Source: Maylandia zebra (lineage: Eukaryota > Chordata > Actinopteri > Cichliformes > Cichlidae). From it: a DNA stretch of 64,000 bases. Below the pieces are notes generated by a model, which worked only from the letters and a program-made list of their open reading frames with translations, was not told where the DNA came from and did not search any database. The translations under genes were made by a program, and so were the position numbers. The first letter of the stretch is position 1. The number at the start of each line of letters is the position of its first letter. Where the stretch lies: positions 33,720,794 to 33,784,793 of the forward strand of contig NC_135180.1 of assembly GCF_041146795.1 (NCBI RefSeq), in the 5' to 3' direction. Below, one piece after another: positions 31,633 to 45,140 of the stretch.

Positions 31633-34600
31633 ACTACTTCATAAATGGCATCTCTTGTTTAAAGTTACAGATATCCATGAAGTCATGCGATGCATACTGC
31701 AGCCTATGACATTGCATGCCACTGTTTCCGAGCAAGACAGATGAGATGATAACTTTACTGTAAAGACTGTTGCCTTTGGTTGCGAGAACAAAAGTTATTG
31801 TCTTGCGCCAAGCAGAGCAGGGTGTGTACAATTAAAGGATTTATACTCATGTGCACAATATTTACTGAGTTAACTTGAAGTATCTACTTAAGACAAACAA
31901 GTTCAATTGGTAACTGTTGATTAAATGGAGATGATTCAATTTTCCAAATACGAAATGTAAAATAACATCCAATGATGTACAGTATCAACCTCAGTCATAC
32001 ACTGTAAATCTCTCGGCGTAGTTTTGTATTATGAGCACATTCACTACCAGTTACTAAGTTAGAGCAGCTGCTCATTCTAGCCCACATTAAAACTTAATCC
32101 TCAGGAGCCAGTTCATAAAAGTTTGTCTTGTGCACAAACCAACATTTTTCCATTGCTTTTAAAGGCAAGTGTCAGCTGGACACGTGCTTATGCAAAAGCG
32201 AGGTCTAATGTGGTAAGGAAAATGTTCCCCATTTGACATTTGCACAACTTGTTTGAGAAGCAAATTCAGTTTGAAAATTGGATCTTGTCCAGCTGTGTCC
32301 AATTTGTGCTCCAAACAAGCAAGGGGAATAATTCAATGAGTTTTAAAATCCACAACACATGATGTTTACATGTAAAGCCAATATATGCAAGATAAATGCA
32401 CATAACGCAGGCCATCACACTCACACATATGCTCTTACATTCTTTCAGAAATTGAGGGAAACAAACATCATTTCTCTCAGTTAAGGCTCGAGGTTTGCTG
32501 AGTGTTTTGAATATATTTGCCAAAAGGAATTTGACTATGAGAGTAGAAGATGCTTGCTATATTCTATTTTTCAGCATTTTTTTTTTTTATTTATTCTTTT
32601 TTCAGATGCTCTTTGCTGTACTTCCACGCTAAATTTCACCATAACACGAGTTTTTCTGAGTATACAGCAATCAGAGGTAATGTATTGTGTATATAACTAA
32701 AGCTAGTGTGGGTCACAAGTCTTTCTAGCTGCTAACTACTTTTGATCACTGTACAATCAATTAGCTCTGCAATGTCTAAAATGTCTAAAAATATAAATAA
32801 AATAAAAAAAAGCTTAAACTTGGCTTTACTCTATGAGCTCAGCATAGTTTAACATTTTAGCATCAGTGAAATATTTTACAGTCAAACTGCTGTGTCTTGC
32901 TTCATGTTTGGTTGTTAGCTGTCAGCTTAGTACTTTTTGCTCCTAAGACAAGTCATCTCATTGCATCAGAGGTTTAGCTGCGTGTCAAAAGGTTTATGTT
33001 ATCAGTTCAGTAAAACAGATGGCAACACTAGTTTCTGTTACACCGAGTTGCCCATTTATTGCAGACAGTATAAATTCTGGTTTTTATTTAGATCCTTGTG
33101 TTTGCTGTATCAGCAGTTGAGCCGCTGTATTACTACTTTTCACCTGTTGTGTTCACGTGCCCAGAAGATTTAACACACCACTGCAAACGGCCACAAAAGA
33201 CACTGTTGCCACGGTTCTGCAAATTCTACAAACTTCTGCTCCAGCTGATTTTCAGTTTCAGTTTATTCCAGATTAGGCAATAAAAACACAAGGTTGGGCT
33301 TGGGAAAAGATGACTGGGTTAAAATACAACCCTTTCAATAACGTTAGCCATTTCTTGGAGAGTCTGGCAGAAAGCCTCAATGCAATCTTTACCCATGTGC
33401 AGCCCTGCAAGGTCACGGAGAGAACTAAATACGAATACACAGTGCTGCTCTGTTGATCACCAGTAGTAAACAGAGGCCAAAGTGTTTAACAGTACTAATG
33501 AATGAATAATGTGTGTGAGGCAAGAGCACATACAGTTAAACTGACTTTTTAGACATTAGCTGTTTAACAAACTGCATTTGCACTTGGCGCCAGTCAAAAT
33601 GTAGTCTAAGAGAAGGAAACCAAGTTTAATGTGATTTGCCGCTCTGTGCTCCACCTTACAGCAAGGTCACGGCTAACACAACCTGTGTGACTTCACATAA
33701 CATCGCTTCTGTGAAGGACTAATTCAACTTAAAACCTTGCAAAGGTCTAGAAAAAGGGGAGGTTAGAAAGTATAAATGCAAGTTGTAAGGATCATGTCAG
33801 TAACTCTTTTGGAAGTGGAAATGATTACTGTGGCTTCTCCTAATGATAGATTCTCTCTTCAAATAAATTCCCACCAAAATACATAGACTAAATCTAATCA
33901 TCTGTCCATATTCCTTTACAATAACTGGATTTAAAGTATTTTCTAATATGGTTTTTTTGTATGTTGTTAAGTTAAATGTGTGTCACAAATGTGGGTTAAT
34001 GTGGCTCCAACATGCACAACTCCATACACAAAGGTTGTAAACAAGCCCCAAATTGTCACCCTTATCACCACTAACCGCTTTCCCCAGAGTTAGACACGGT
34101 GTCTCTTTCAGAAGATTTCTATTGGTGAATCTACCGGTGAGCTCTATAACGGGCCGTGAAAATTTTTATTAAAAGTGACATAACCCAGACAGCCTTGAAG
34201 GCATTTAATTGAGAATGTGTAAATAACTATGACACCCAATCATTACAGTGAAGGAGGGGGGTGCAGGAACAGTTTGACTGGGACATACTGTGATGATGTT
34301 TGAAATAGTGAAATTGATATAAAAAGAGGAAAAAAATATTGCAGATACAGATAATATATAAAGTGTTACTGTGGATAGCAAAGTATAGGATTTCCAAAAT
34401 GCATAAGATTAAGTTACTAGAATAGCTTTGCATTATTCACACATCAAAAGTACTATTTATTTATCCTGCTCTGCAGGTCCTCAATTCGTCTAAGCTCTCA
34501 ACCAAGCTGCAATTTTAATTCTCATTAAACGTTTGATTGGCTACCTCTCAAAAATGGAAGGTTTGAACAGCAGATGGGTGGGACTATCGCGTTCAGCATT

Positions 34601-34880
34601 AGGTGACCTTTTCATGATATTTACTCTCTTTGATATCATACACTTCCAATAGTAGAAGAAAAACCAATGAAGAAGCAATATATGGAGTATTTGGAGAAGT
34701 CTGAAATCCAAGCTTTTGGCTCATAGAATTACTTCTACATATGACTTCATTATATTAAACTTTGGTTATAATAAATAGTTTAATATGGGCACTCGCCATT
34801 GTAACAGTGTGCCAAATGGCCTGTTAACATCCCCTTTGGCAGCAAGAATCCATTCTGGACGACACAAAGAATCCACCAAG
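31633..34880 (-). other. bcl9l: bcl9l 5' intron, nothing recognised
   Basis: AT-rich, short frames only. No repeat family, exon or regulatory motif that I can support. Confidence 0.45.
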
Positions 34881-35120
34881 CTATCTTTATCCTGTCTTCC
34901 TTCTCTCACCCCAACCGGTCGCAGCAGATGACCCCGCCCCTCCCTGAGCCTGGTTCTGCCGGAGGTTTCTTCCTGTTAAAAGGGAGTTTTTCCTTCCCAC
35001 TGTTGCCAAAGTGCTTGCTCATAGGGGGTCATGATTGTTGGGTTTTTCTCTGTACCTATGAAGCACCTTGAGGTGACTTTTGTTGTGATTTGGCGCTACA
35101 TAAATAAAATTGAATTGAAA
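34881..35120 (+). mobile_element. LINE 3' end (teleost non-LTR retrotransposon)
   Basis: A well-known fish repeat recognised from its core: GGTCGCAGCAGATGACCCCG, then GGTTTCTTCCTGTTAAAAGG and GGGGTCATGATTGTTGGG, ending in GGCGCTACATAAATAAAATTG plus short AATTG-type terminal repeats. It is a 5'-truncated 3' UTR with no coding part. Confidence 0.8.
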
Positions 35121-36809
35121 TCTTCTTACTGCTTTCTCCTGGTTTGTGGAGAGTTTTTTTCTTCTTCAGTGTTTGGACAACTACTTAAGGGAGCCTAAGG
35201 TGCTGATTCCTGGAATAATTTGAGAAGTCATTATATTTATAACACTGGCCTTCACTAATGGCAACTGTGAAAAAGCCATAGCTTTAACAAAGCATGTAAG
35301 AATGGAAATCTTTGTAAACACTGTCACAGAGTGACAGTGAAAGGGGTACCCATTCAAGACTGTGCACAATAAAAAAAAAATTAAAAGAAAGGCTTCTCTA
35401 AAATTTTGCAAAGTATAACTCCTTTTTTACTTGATGCCTTTTGGAGTCATGTTCCACCTATCACAACTGATACTCCAATTAAATGTTGGACAATTAAATG
35501 CAAAAAGAAAGAAAGAAAAAAAAAAAAACAATCAAAGGGACGACACAAAGCTGAAAGGCAAATACAACATTGCTTTGTCAGCCTCCAGCAGCCAAATTGA
35601 TCTGCAAGCCATGCAACTTTAGAAAATTAACAGGGATGATGATAATTTTAGGCTTAAATATGTTGAATCAGCCATCAAGTTCCTGCCAATTTTCACTAAA
35701 GAAAAAACCAAATGTGACCAGTAATGTCAAACTACTTTTGAGTGACAGCGATCAGTACATGTTAAATCTCAGCCTTTAAACTTTCTCTAGTGAATGACAT
35801 TTCCAATTTTGCAAGCTTCTGCTGCAATACAAACCAATTTAAAAATGTGTTCATATACATATTACCCACTTGGGTCTCAAACATTAAAAGGTTATTTAAT
35901 TGGAAATCACTATCCATATCTGATGATGAAAAAAAAATGGCAGCATATCATCAAAGAAACTACTGATAATGTTCAAAAAGTTAAAAAAAAAAAAATGTAG
36001 TGGTGATGTCGCTGATTTGTGTGTGTTCTGCACAGAGAAAGTCAGATTTCCCATTTTTGAAGGACAACATATTTTTGCCATATGGCAATGCATGCAAAAA
36101 AGGAACAAACAGAACTTATTCAGAAGTTTGCCTGGAGGAAACAGGGATAAATGAACACTGCATTTTTGGAATTTCTGTTTAGAGCTCTCCCCAATAATTC
36201 ATAAACTCCCCATTTATGAATTACTGACCATATTCAATGATATTGGTATGTGTTTCTTTCGGTTTATAGTCTTTGCTGCAAAAGTCTTTCCATTCCTCCT
36301 CCTGCCCTTATCTCCTGTTAAAAAAAAAAAAAGAGGATACTGCTTGTCTAACCTTTGATTAAAAGGGGAAAAAAAATAGACGTGTTTACATGTGGAAAAA
36401 GTTTATCCACAGATTTTAACTCTGTGCTATTCAGTGCTGCATTCTCAACTGTCACTCTGCTTATAGTACTTCTAGCAGTAAACTGCAGTGCATTGTGGGA
36501 CAGCGCACAGGTGACAGGCACTGTTGTGGCAGATTGCCATGGAAACAAAACATGTCACAGCACAGTATAAATATAGACTAACCATGTGCAGAGCAAAGGT
36601 CCTGCAATAGTGCAAAGGCTACAAAAAAAAAAACAACTGTTCACTTCAACGGAAGTTGTCTGAAGACAAACACTTCCTCTTTTGTATTCTAACTTACCGT
36701 GATGTAACAAGTAACGAATTATATGGGGCAAAAATCATATGGATTTTAAATAAGATGTTTAGCCACCACATGCTGCAAAAAGAGCTCCGGTGCATATTGA
36801 CGTTGATTC
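35121..36809 (-). other. bcl9l: bcl9l 5' intron, unassigned
   Basis: Several overlapping short frames between 35400 and 36200, with A-rich runs, may be an old transposon. I could not match any motif. Confidence 0.4.
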
Positions 36810-37043
36810 TTAAAGTCTCTGGAACTCTACTGCAGTGATGCAAGACAATTCTTCCAAAAGATACGTCTTCCCTCTTGATGATAGCAGTGGTAATACAAAG
36901 ATCTTCCATAAGCATTCAATTGGACTGAGGTCTGCTGAATGCAAAGGCCAAATGATATGATTCACATAATTTTCAATGCTAAACCCATGAACATGATGCT
37001 CTCTGAAGGAGGGTAATGTCATCCAGGAAAAAGCCACTCCCAT
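36810..37043 (-). mobile_element. Tc1/mariner transposase C-terminal fragment
   Basis: The minus-strand frame includes IIWPLHSADLSPIECLWKIF, the degenerate form of the WPxxSPDLNPIExLW catalytic block of Tc1-like transposases (third acidic residue Glu retained). It is short, without terminal repeats nearby. Confidence 0.65.
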
Positions 37044-38519
37044 CAGGATAGGAATGTTTCATCATAGGGTAAAGGTGAATACTCTGAACATGTTGTATTG
37101 CTTTGCAGAACCACTTTCTACAAGGACAATTATTCTACAGAATAATAGAGCAACCATCCCTATCAATAAAAGGAATGCAAGAGTTCAAGTCTTTCCTTTA
37201 ACTTGTCTCCCTTATGTGTACAGATACACATGTGCAAATGTATAAGAATCCAGTTATTATACACACACCGAAGGATTTCTGCAGCACTAAAATTGAAAAA
37301 CCCCAAAACAAAGCTTTAGAGTTTGAATAGTTTAGCAGTTAATGGATTAGACCATCTAAAGAACATTAACAGGCATCATCTGAGTAGTCAATGGAAAACC
37401 AAGTTACTGGATGATAGATGCGTTCAAATAACAGCCTACTGTGTACAAGTAACTTGTAAAACTCTAAAACATTTGGTTAATGCTTTGAAGAAAGCTAAAT
37501 TCATGTAGAGATAAGAGAAGGTAGTCTCTGCTATTTTAAGCTTTTGGTTAGTTTGTAAAATAAAGATCAAGTTTCATTTTCTCAATCTGTGAACTCAGAA
37601 CTGTTTTGTGTATTGCAGTTGTAGAAAGATTAATTTCATGGATTGGCTGGTGATAATTTTGAGGTAGGTGGAGTATTTGTTAGCAATCCCCTGCTATGCT
37701 GCATTGCTGCCTTTTGATATAACAGGCCTAACTGAACAGTGACAACAGGAAGGATGACCTGAGTTCATGTGCCAGAGATAGGGTGGATATTTCACATGCT
37801 TGATTCACGTGTAGTCTGAGCTGCTAATGCCTGGAAATGTAAACATTTCACACATAGATCAGACAAAGACCTTCACAGTTTGGAAATCTTTTCATGGTTT
37901 TCAATTTGCAGTTTTGCCTCAGCTCACGGATAAGGAAATTCTGGGCTCATTTTGTACAGAGGGTCAAGGGTTGTATCCTTTCCAGCACATTCTGGGAAGA
38001 AAGCCAACTGGAGCAAAGAAAAAGGCTGAACTGCAGCCTCAGTATAGACAGAAGGCAGGCATTACAGCACAGAAGCAGCTGGAAATGGAAGACTGAGGGA
38101 CAGAAGCCATTCAGTGTCTAGCTGAACACACATTTCCCAGTCTGCACAGGAGAGGATGGCCACTCTGTGCAACCAGACACAATGTTTGTCCATGCAGGTC
38201 AAAGACGATCTAAATGAAAATAAGTTTTATGCAACAAATATCATGCAGTATACAATAACATCTAACTTTTTAGATCTGTTGAATTCCTTTTAAGGGTGTC
38301 TGAAGGATTGCACTCTGTGGCAGACAAAGACACAGACTGATGGAGTCAGTCATGTCATTCCTGATATACTTCTTTGACCTCCGCCACCTGGTAAGCAGGT
38401 GGTGCATCGTAAGATAAAGTCTCGGTGGATAAGTCAGAGCAGTCGCGTGGAGGTCCACACAACTCTTACACTCACCATCTTGATGATAAGATTTACCCAA
38501 AGAAGAGTTCAGTCATTCA
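37044..38519 (-). other. bcl9l: bcl9l 5' intron, nothing recognised
   Basis: AT-rich spacer. Frames at 37323-37508 and 37827-38096 show no domain and no splice context. Confidence 0.45.
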
Positions 38520-38544
38520 GAAGAAAGGCAGGCAGGTAGTAGAC

Positions 38545-38815
38545 TGGTACTCATCTACACTGAAAGGAGACGGTTGAGGTGTTTTGGAAATCTGAGTAGA
38601 ATGGCCCCTGGTCACCTATTAGAAGAGAAGGAGAAGACTCGGAACAAACCCAGGACACCCTGGATTGATTGAGTCTCTCTGCTGCAACAGTCTTGATGTC
38701 CTCCCAGAAAAGCAGAAAGAGAGGTGGCCTAGGAGAGGGAGGCCTGGGCATCTTTGTTTAGACTACTGCCCCCAAAAAGCCAAACTTAGATAAACAACAG
38801 AAAATGGATGGTAAC
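38545..38815 (+). mobile_element. LINE ORF2 C-terminal end, 5'-truncated
   Basis: Resembles the end of a common teleost LINE: GGAGACGGTTGAGGTGTTTT, a decayed run ending in ACCCAGGACACCCTGGATTG, CTCCCAGAAAAGCAGAAAGA, GAGGGAGGCCTGGGCATC, CTACTGCCCCC and finally ACAGAAAATGGATGG, the typical terminal GGATGG motif. Frame breaks make it dead. Confidence 0.7.
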
Positions 38816-41638
38816 AGAACGCAAAGCCAACTGGTGTCCCTCTGGAGACCATTAGAAGATTTATTCCCCAAAAAAGCAGTGAACCAAAAGTATACACTAA
38901 ACAAAACAAGACCTTAACAATTTACCCTTTAACTAAATTAGTACACAGAAGTTCTAGAATGAGAAACTTTAAAAAATCTTATCACTACAACCTTTAGCTG
39001 GTCAGAGGTAGAAGCAGAAAGGTGACTGTCCAGAGAAGAAAGAAAACCCAGAGGAAAGTCCACCTGGATTAAACAAGCTGATGTGTAAATACTGGACTCA
39101 AGGTGGGAAATTACCTCCAGATCATCTAAGCTTTTGCACATGTCTGGCTTTTGCTGTCTAAATTATAGTAAATGTTAGATCTGGCTAAAGTTCAAGAGTG
39201 ATTGGAAAAGGAAGCATGTAAGCTCAGCAATGATGAAGCGTGGGAGCACTTCTGCAATTGGTTTTGTATCACAAATATTTAGTTTGATTAAAAAAATATC
39301 TTCCTCTTTAAATCATCCAGAATATCACTGGCCTTATAAACTATGTTTCTGCATCAATGCAACGATACAGTTTAAATCATCTAACCTGTAGTTGCTTCAA
39401 ATTCCCCTGTCACGTCTAAGCGGCATCCCAGGAAAGGACTAACACCTTCACACTCACTGTTGTTATGCTGTGCAGAGTTCAAATGGCATTGTTTTCACCT
39501 GACCGGACAAACTAAAGTTAAAGAGCCTGAATGCACAGCTCTGAATGTGCCTGGTGTGAGCAAGGGGTATTGATGTCATTTGAGAGCTTTGAGAACCAGC
39601 GCACACTGGTCAGTATGATCCACTGACAGGACTGTATGCAAAACATGCAAAAGATAAGCACAGAGAAAAGGCACAGAAACAACAGCTCTGTGACATTAAC
39701 GTGAACTACACACCTGAGTCGTAGTGCACTTTCATTTAGACTGAGGATTTGCCCAGTTTTTCCCCTACTAGTCTATAGATTCTGGTACTAAAGTGTCTTA
39801 GTATATTCAGTGGTGTGGAAATGTTCTCAATGTCACATTATTCTTTCATAGCTCACCTTCGCAGCGCTCCCTGTAACTCACCCCAAAGTTCTCAGATCAC
39901 CTAACCAGATAAGAAACACTTTGTCAGCAGCTCACCAAATCTGTGTCCGCTTGAACGCATTCATTCAAATCAACTCTGGACTAAAAGGGAGACAGGAAAT
40001 AGACTTTTCATTCATGCCTAGAATATAATCAATGAATGCATACATGCTTACTTATGCTTTCTTTCCTTTCTACTGTTACAGAAAGACTGCCAAATCATCA
40101 CTGGCGCTGTCACTTGTTTTATGCGTGTGCTTCTAAGTGTGCCCGAGTACCAAAACGTCCATGTATTTTGTCAAGCGCTGCGCATGTAGTGAAAAACAAC
40201 ACCAATAATATTTCGTTCATTATGCCCTTACATAGTGGATTAATTGCCTTGCACAAGATTTCCATCATTATCCACTACAGCCTCATTTAGACAGCCCCAA
40301 AGGACAAAACACATTTAAAAACAAAAAAAAACAGGCTTCAGTCAATGAAGGTCTACAGGTAGGCTGTGGACTAATCTTCAGGTAAAGACATATATAGCAT
40401 TTTTTTTTAAAAAGGAAAAGAAAAGATGCTGAGAGATGTTTCACTTCCAATGGAAAGAAACACAGAGGGTACTGAAGCCCTGAAAGACAATTCGGATCAA
40501 GTTGCAAACTCTGTTAGGTGCTATATATAGCTCACCAGGATATTGTAGATACACACACAGCATGAAGTGCCAGTGCACACATGAGCAGAGGCTATGTACC
40601 AAAAAGAGAAAAGCCTTAGTATGAAGTAACTGCTTTACTGTCACCCCATATTCAACAGGCTGAACTGGCAGGACCATGGGATGCTATAAGTTTTATACTT
40701 GAGATCAAGCACACATGCATACAGAAATATATATGACATATGCGGACATACAGAGAGAAAGAGAGAGAGTGGTGAAGATAAACAGGTGAGGGGCAAAGAG
40801 TGTGTCCCTAAACAATTATGCAAACACTTGGCACCCTCGTGTGTTTTTACCATGTCACGCCTGTTGTAATTGTATTAATATACAAATCTTGTTATAACAC
40901 GCTTCTGTAGCCGTTGTGTAACTGAATCACAGCGCAGCAAGCGTGCCTATTAAAGTAAAAACATTTTAAAACAATGGTCATTTTCCTAAATTAAAATAAC
41001 GCTGAATGGGGTAACAGTAAAGTGACAGACAGTAATAGTTGAGCAGCGGAGATATTAGCGGCATGTCGTGCTCTACATGCCCCCGCTGAGCCTGTGTTTA
41101 AGTGACAGGTATCGTTACGCAGCCTGTCACCCACTGAACACGGTTTAGCTGTTTAGCACAAAAACCATTCAAATGCAGCTTTGGCTTAGACTCTCAGATT
41201 AGCTAGCGGTCAAATTTACACATCTGCATTAAAGTGTCCCCATCGGCACACGGGGACCAGTGAAACATAAAGTTGGCCAAGCACCGCATTCTTGTTAGGA
41301 GAATTTAAGGACACATGCCCTGATGTGAACCCCAGCCAGAGCTCCTGAGTGGAGACTTGGTGCGCCAGCCAGGTCCACGGGCTAACTTAGCATGCTAATT
41401 CATGTCTTCGCTAGGCTACTTGCTCGTAAGCTGACGTTGCCGTAGCACACATCTGCAAGCGAACCAGTGCTAGCTAATGGGATTTGAACTTTGTTATTGG
41501 CTTGCTAGCGACCCGAAGACTTCCTAAAAGGAAGGGAAAGTTATGCGGGTCCACACGTTACGAAGACAGCTCCGAAATATGTGCGAACAGCTAGCATGTC
41601 TCGGCAGTGACAGTGTTTTGAAATGCTGTGTACTCTAC
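38816..41638 (-). other. bcl9l: bcl9l intron 1, promoter-proximal
   Basis: No exon seen. From about 41040 to 41640, CpG frequency rises towards the promoter and the short motif GCTAGC recurs. Confidence 0.45.
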
Positions 41639-41800
41639 CCCATTTGGCTGCTGTCTGAGATCAGAAGAGGCCGATGTCAGGACTGACGGCCAATCGACAT
41701 TCCCCGGAGTGGCCGCCACCGCTTGCTCCGTCCGCCGTAACACTGCGCAAGATGGTCCCGATCCTGCTGTTTGATAGGAAAAGGAGCTGGTGCAGTTTGA
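41639..41800 (-). promoter_or_regulatory. bcl9l: Candidate bcl9l promoter and non-coding exon 1
   Basis: A locally G+C- and CpG-rich segment (CCCCGGAGTGGCCGCCACCG, GTCCGCCG, GCGCAAGATGG) in AT-rich surroundings. An inverted CCAAT box (GGCCAATCG) lies at about 41687-41695, and a YY1 core AAGATGG at 41749-41755. On minus, a donor-like AATGGG|GTAGAG ends a possible exon 1 at 41639. The position, the strand and the known non-coding first exons of mammalian BCL9L all fit. The start site is not determined. Confidence 0.4.
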
Positions 41801-44800
41801 CGGCGTTTCGGGTGATGATTAATAACACGCCGTGTCTAGGTTGAAGTTTCGGTGGAAATCAGAGGACGCGTCACCTTGCAGCGGTTCATGACTCCCACTA
41901 TTCAAGATGTAGAAGGGCAGGACGTTGCATTTCTCTTCGAGTCCATATCACTCCCAGTCGCTGACAATAATTAGTGTGGCCACACGGGCATCCGTATGTC
42001 ACTATGCTGATATGTCATGCTGGACTTCTGTGCTGTCCGAGGGTGGATTGCTTCCCTTTCTCTTCAGATTATCTGAATATTTATATTAATTCGAGATGAT
42101 ACTGATGTAAGATCCCTGAAATAAAATTTTGATTTACAGATTTCAAGTGCACCAAGCGATGAAATCCAAGAATCACTCAATCAGTTAAGTGTTTTATTTC
42201 CATTTGATAAGACCTATGCCGTCTTGGAAATCACCATTTCCATCTCAGCTCCCACACCACTTTCCTAATGGACACCATCGTGCAGTAGAAAACTCTGATT
42301 TCATCCACCCACTGCATAAACAGTTAGAAAGAGATGTTTAGTAACTGAATGTTTGGGAGAACCATTATAAAGTTGCTCAGAGTGAGGATCCAGTTGTTGC
42401 ACTGTTAAACCCTTCATCTTTTTTCAGTTGAATGCTCCCTCTAGTGGTTTGGGTAGCAGAAGTAGGCTTGGTAAAACTGCCTCAGGTGAACTTCGAGGCA
42501 TTTCTTCCCGAAAGCGTTGCTAAACTGAGATTGGACTTCGGGTACTTTCATCAAGAAAATAGGGGGTTATATCCAGGAGTAGCAAAGGCATCCACAATTT
42601 CCCCGTGATGGTTGCTCCAAACCTCACCCGAACTAAGTGGCACAATCAAGAGACATTGTTCAGGAGCAGAGCACATCACACAATTTCCTTGTCCAGATGT
42701 ACTGCATTCACTGAAACTGCATCATTGACAGTTGCCTCTTTTTTGAGCAACTAGCAATGCAAGAATTTTCTGAGGGTGAGTAAGAAATCCTACCTTGGTT
42801 TTAAAAGACAACTAGTTGAATGTTAAGAAAGGGGACACTAAAAAAATCCCAGAGGAAGGACTAACCAAGACTAAGTGGACTAAAACAGATTGGCAGTGGA
42901 GTGGAATCAGAATTGAGATGAAGAAAATAATCACAAATTTAAAAAAGAGAAATTGACCTGTTGTGACTCCCGCACCGGCAGACGAGGAGTGAAAGGTGGC
43001 ACACTGGTGTGCTAGAGGCTCACCATCTTCTGCTTGACCTTCTCTTTCCAGACAAGACAGAAAGGTCTGGCATTAATCAGACGAAGAAGTACCGTCACAC
43101 CTGTTGTCAGCACTGAGAAATCAAATAGTTGGAGGTTTTTGATTATGCCACTTGGTAAATTCCACATTTTTTTTCATTCTATTACAAATAAAAAAAGTAG
43201 ATTTGTAATGAAATGAAGTAATTTAGAGTCATTTGATAGTGGCATCATTCTTTCCTTCCTATTCTCTTTGAGTCAAGCAGGTGTAATTTATTAATCAGCG
43301 AAAAAAGAAAAACCTCGGCTGCACATTGTTTTTAATTCAGTTCATTTTAATCTCCAGGCACCACCAGCCCAAAGATGTTTAATAGCCTTCAGGCAGAGCT
43401 TGCTGCGTTTGTATATTATGATGAAAATGTAAAAAAGATGCTCTGAATTCATCCCCCTCCCCCCATGAGACATGTTTTATCTGAGTCCATTATTCTCTGC
43501 TTGTATATGGCAAGCAGAGGAATGAGCTCAATTAGGTGAGCAAGCGAGAGGAGAGGAGGAATTTGGGTGCTGGTATTTAGAGAGAAAGAAAAAAAAACAT
43601 TGGAGGAAGGTCAAGAGAACATAAGAAAGGAGCAGTGGGAAATGAGAGAGAGAGAGAGAGAGACTGAGGGAGTAAGACAGAGAGGATGAAAAAGTGAAAC
43701 TATGTTGTCATGGAAACTGGCATGGATCTGAAGAGCAAAACAAGAATGTAAATTGGTTTACCCTTAGGGAATGTGATGGCGCTACAGAGAAAAATAAGCA
43801 GGGAGATGTATTTAAGGGGGAACCTTCCATAACATTATATTACAAATAAAGGATCTTGAAACAAAAATAACAGTGATAATGATGACAAAACGAGGATCTT
43901 TACATAGAGCTGCTTAAAGCATATAGCAGTCGAGAAGATCCCTCTGCATTTCCTTAGGCTGAGCAGTTGCTTAATAATGACTAATTAAAAATGGCATCAG
44001 TTTGGGAGGTGCAGAGGTCAGTCTGAGTGGGTGAATTACTAATATGGGTAAACAACTAGTGGCTCGACTGCTGCTGCACGCCAGGAATGTTGCTTTACTT
44101 TAATAGGTTGACATTTATGATGGTGATGATGCATGCTATCCTTTTAACGCTTATCATCCGAGACCATTACAGATGACAGGTCTCGAGCCTAAAGGTCTAG
44201 TTGCGAAACACAAATGAGCAGCTGCTAGAAAGCGCTGCATTTCTTTTTCTTTTCCATTATTATTATTTGAGACCTAAAAAGCCAAAGTTTTCTGTGCAAT
44301 ATCATTTTTCCCCTTCACACATACAGTATATCTTTTTATATGCTGCCAAAGCCATTACCAGCACTTTGCTCGCCAACATTCTTATTTCACTCAAGTGCTG
44401 AAATGCCGTCAATAGATTTGATTTTAAACTCAGCTAGAGAGGATCGAAATGTTGCCAAGAAACTAATGGTTTCTGTGGTGACAAAACGCTGCCCCTGCCA
44501 TTGTGTGTAGCAATGTAAGGAGTCGTGTCCCTCACCTACGGTCTGTGCTGATGCTTTCAGAGGTAAAACAGAGCACATCTGTGAACACCAGGTATTCAAC
44601 AGAATGAACTTCTATTTGATCCGTGGGCTCTTCACCAAAAATATCATACAGGTTGTCTTTTGTAACAAATTCACATAAATGGAACTATTGTTTATGCAAT
44701 AAATGTTCTTGCACAAAGTACGTATGTTGAAATGTATACACACATCTTAATGAATTTTGCTGTTTCCTGTGTTGTGCATGCATAACTCATCACTTTTAAT

Positions 44801-44864
44801 AAACCTGCCAGAAAAAAAACACACTACCCTTCTCAAAACAAATTTCTCAAAAACATGGCTGAAA
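41801..44864. other. Intergenic; possible conserved non-coding segments
   Basis: No gene. A (GA)n run lies at 43644-43663. Around 43980-43995 is TAATAATGACTAATTAAAAATGG, holding several ATTA homeodomain cores. I cannot test conservation. Confidence 0.4.
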
Positions 44865-45140
44865 GTGAAACTGTGGTGCTGTGGTTAGTGCTGAGACCTC
44901 ACAGTGAAAGATTTGGGGTTTGATGCTTTTCTCCCTGTGTTCGCATGGATTTCCTCCAGGTGTTCCTGTTTCCTCCAAGAGCCCAAAGACATGCATGATA
45001 GGTCAAACAATGATTCAAATGAGCCCTTATTAGTGTATCTGAGGGAGAGGGGTAACCCTCACCACGGGGAACAACAAGCCAGTGCACTCCTAGTTCCAGT
45101 CCTAAACCTGGATAAATGGGGACAGTTGTGTCAGGAGGGT
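44865..45140 (+). repeat. Degenerate SINE-like or L2-like teleost repeat
   Basis: Matches, with many changes, the fish repeat of the form TGGTTAGTGCTGAGACCTCA, then CTCCCTGTGTTCGCATGGAT, then CCAAAGACATGCATGATAGG and ATTCAAATGAGCC. The order of these blocks is preserved. Old copy, family not assigned. Confidence 0.6.
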
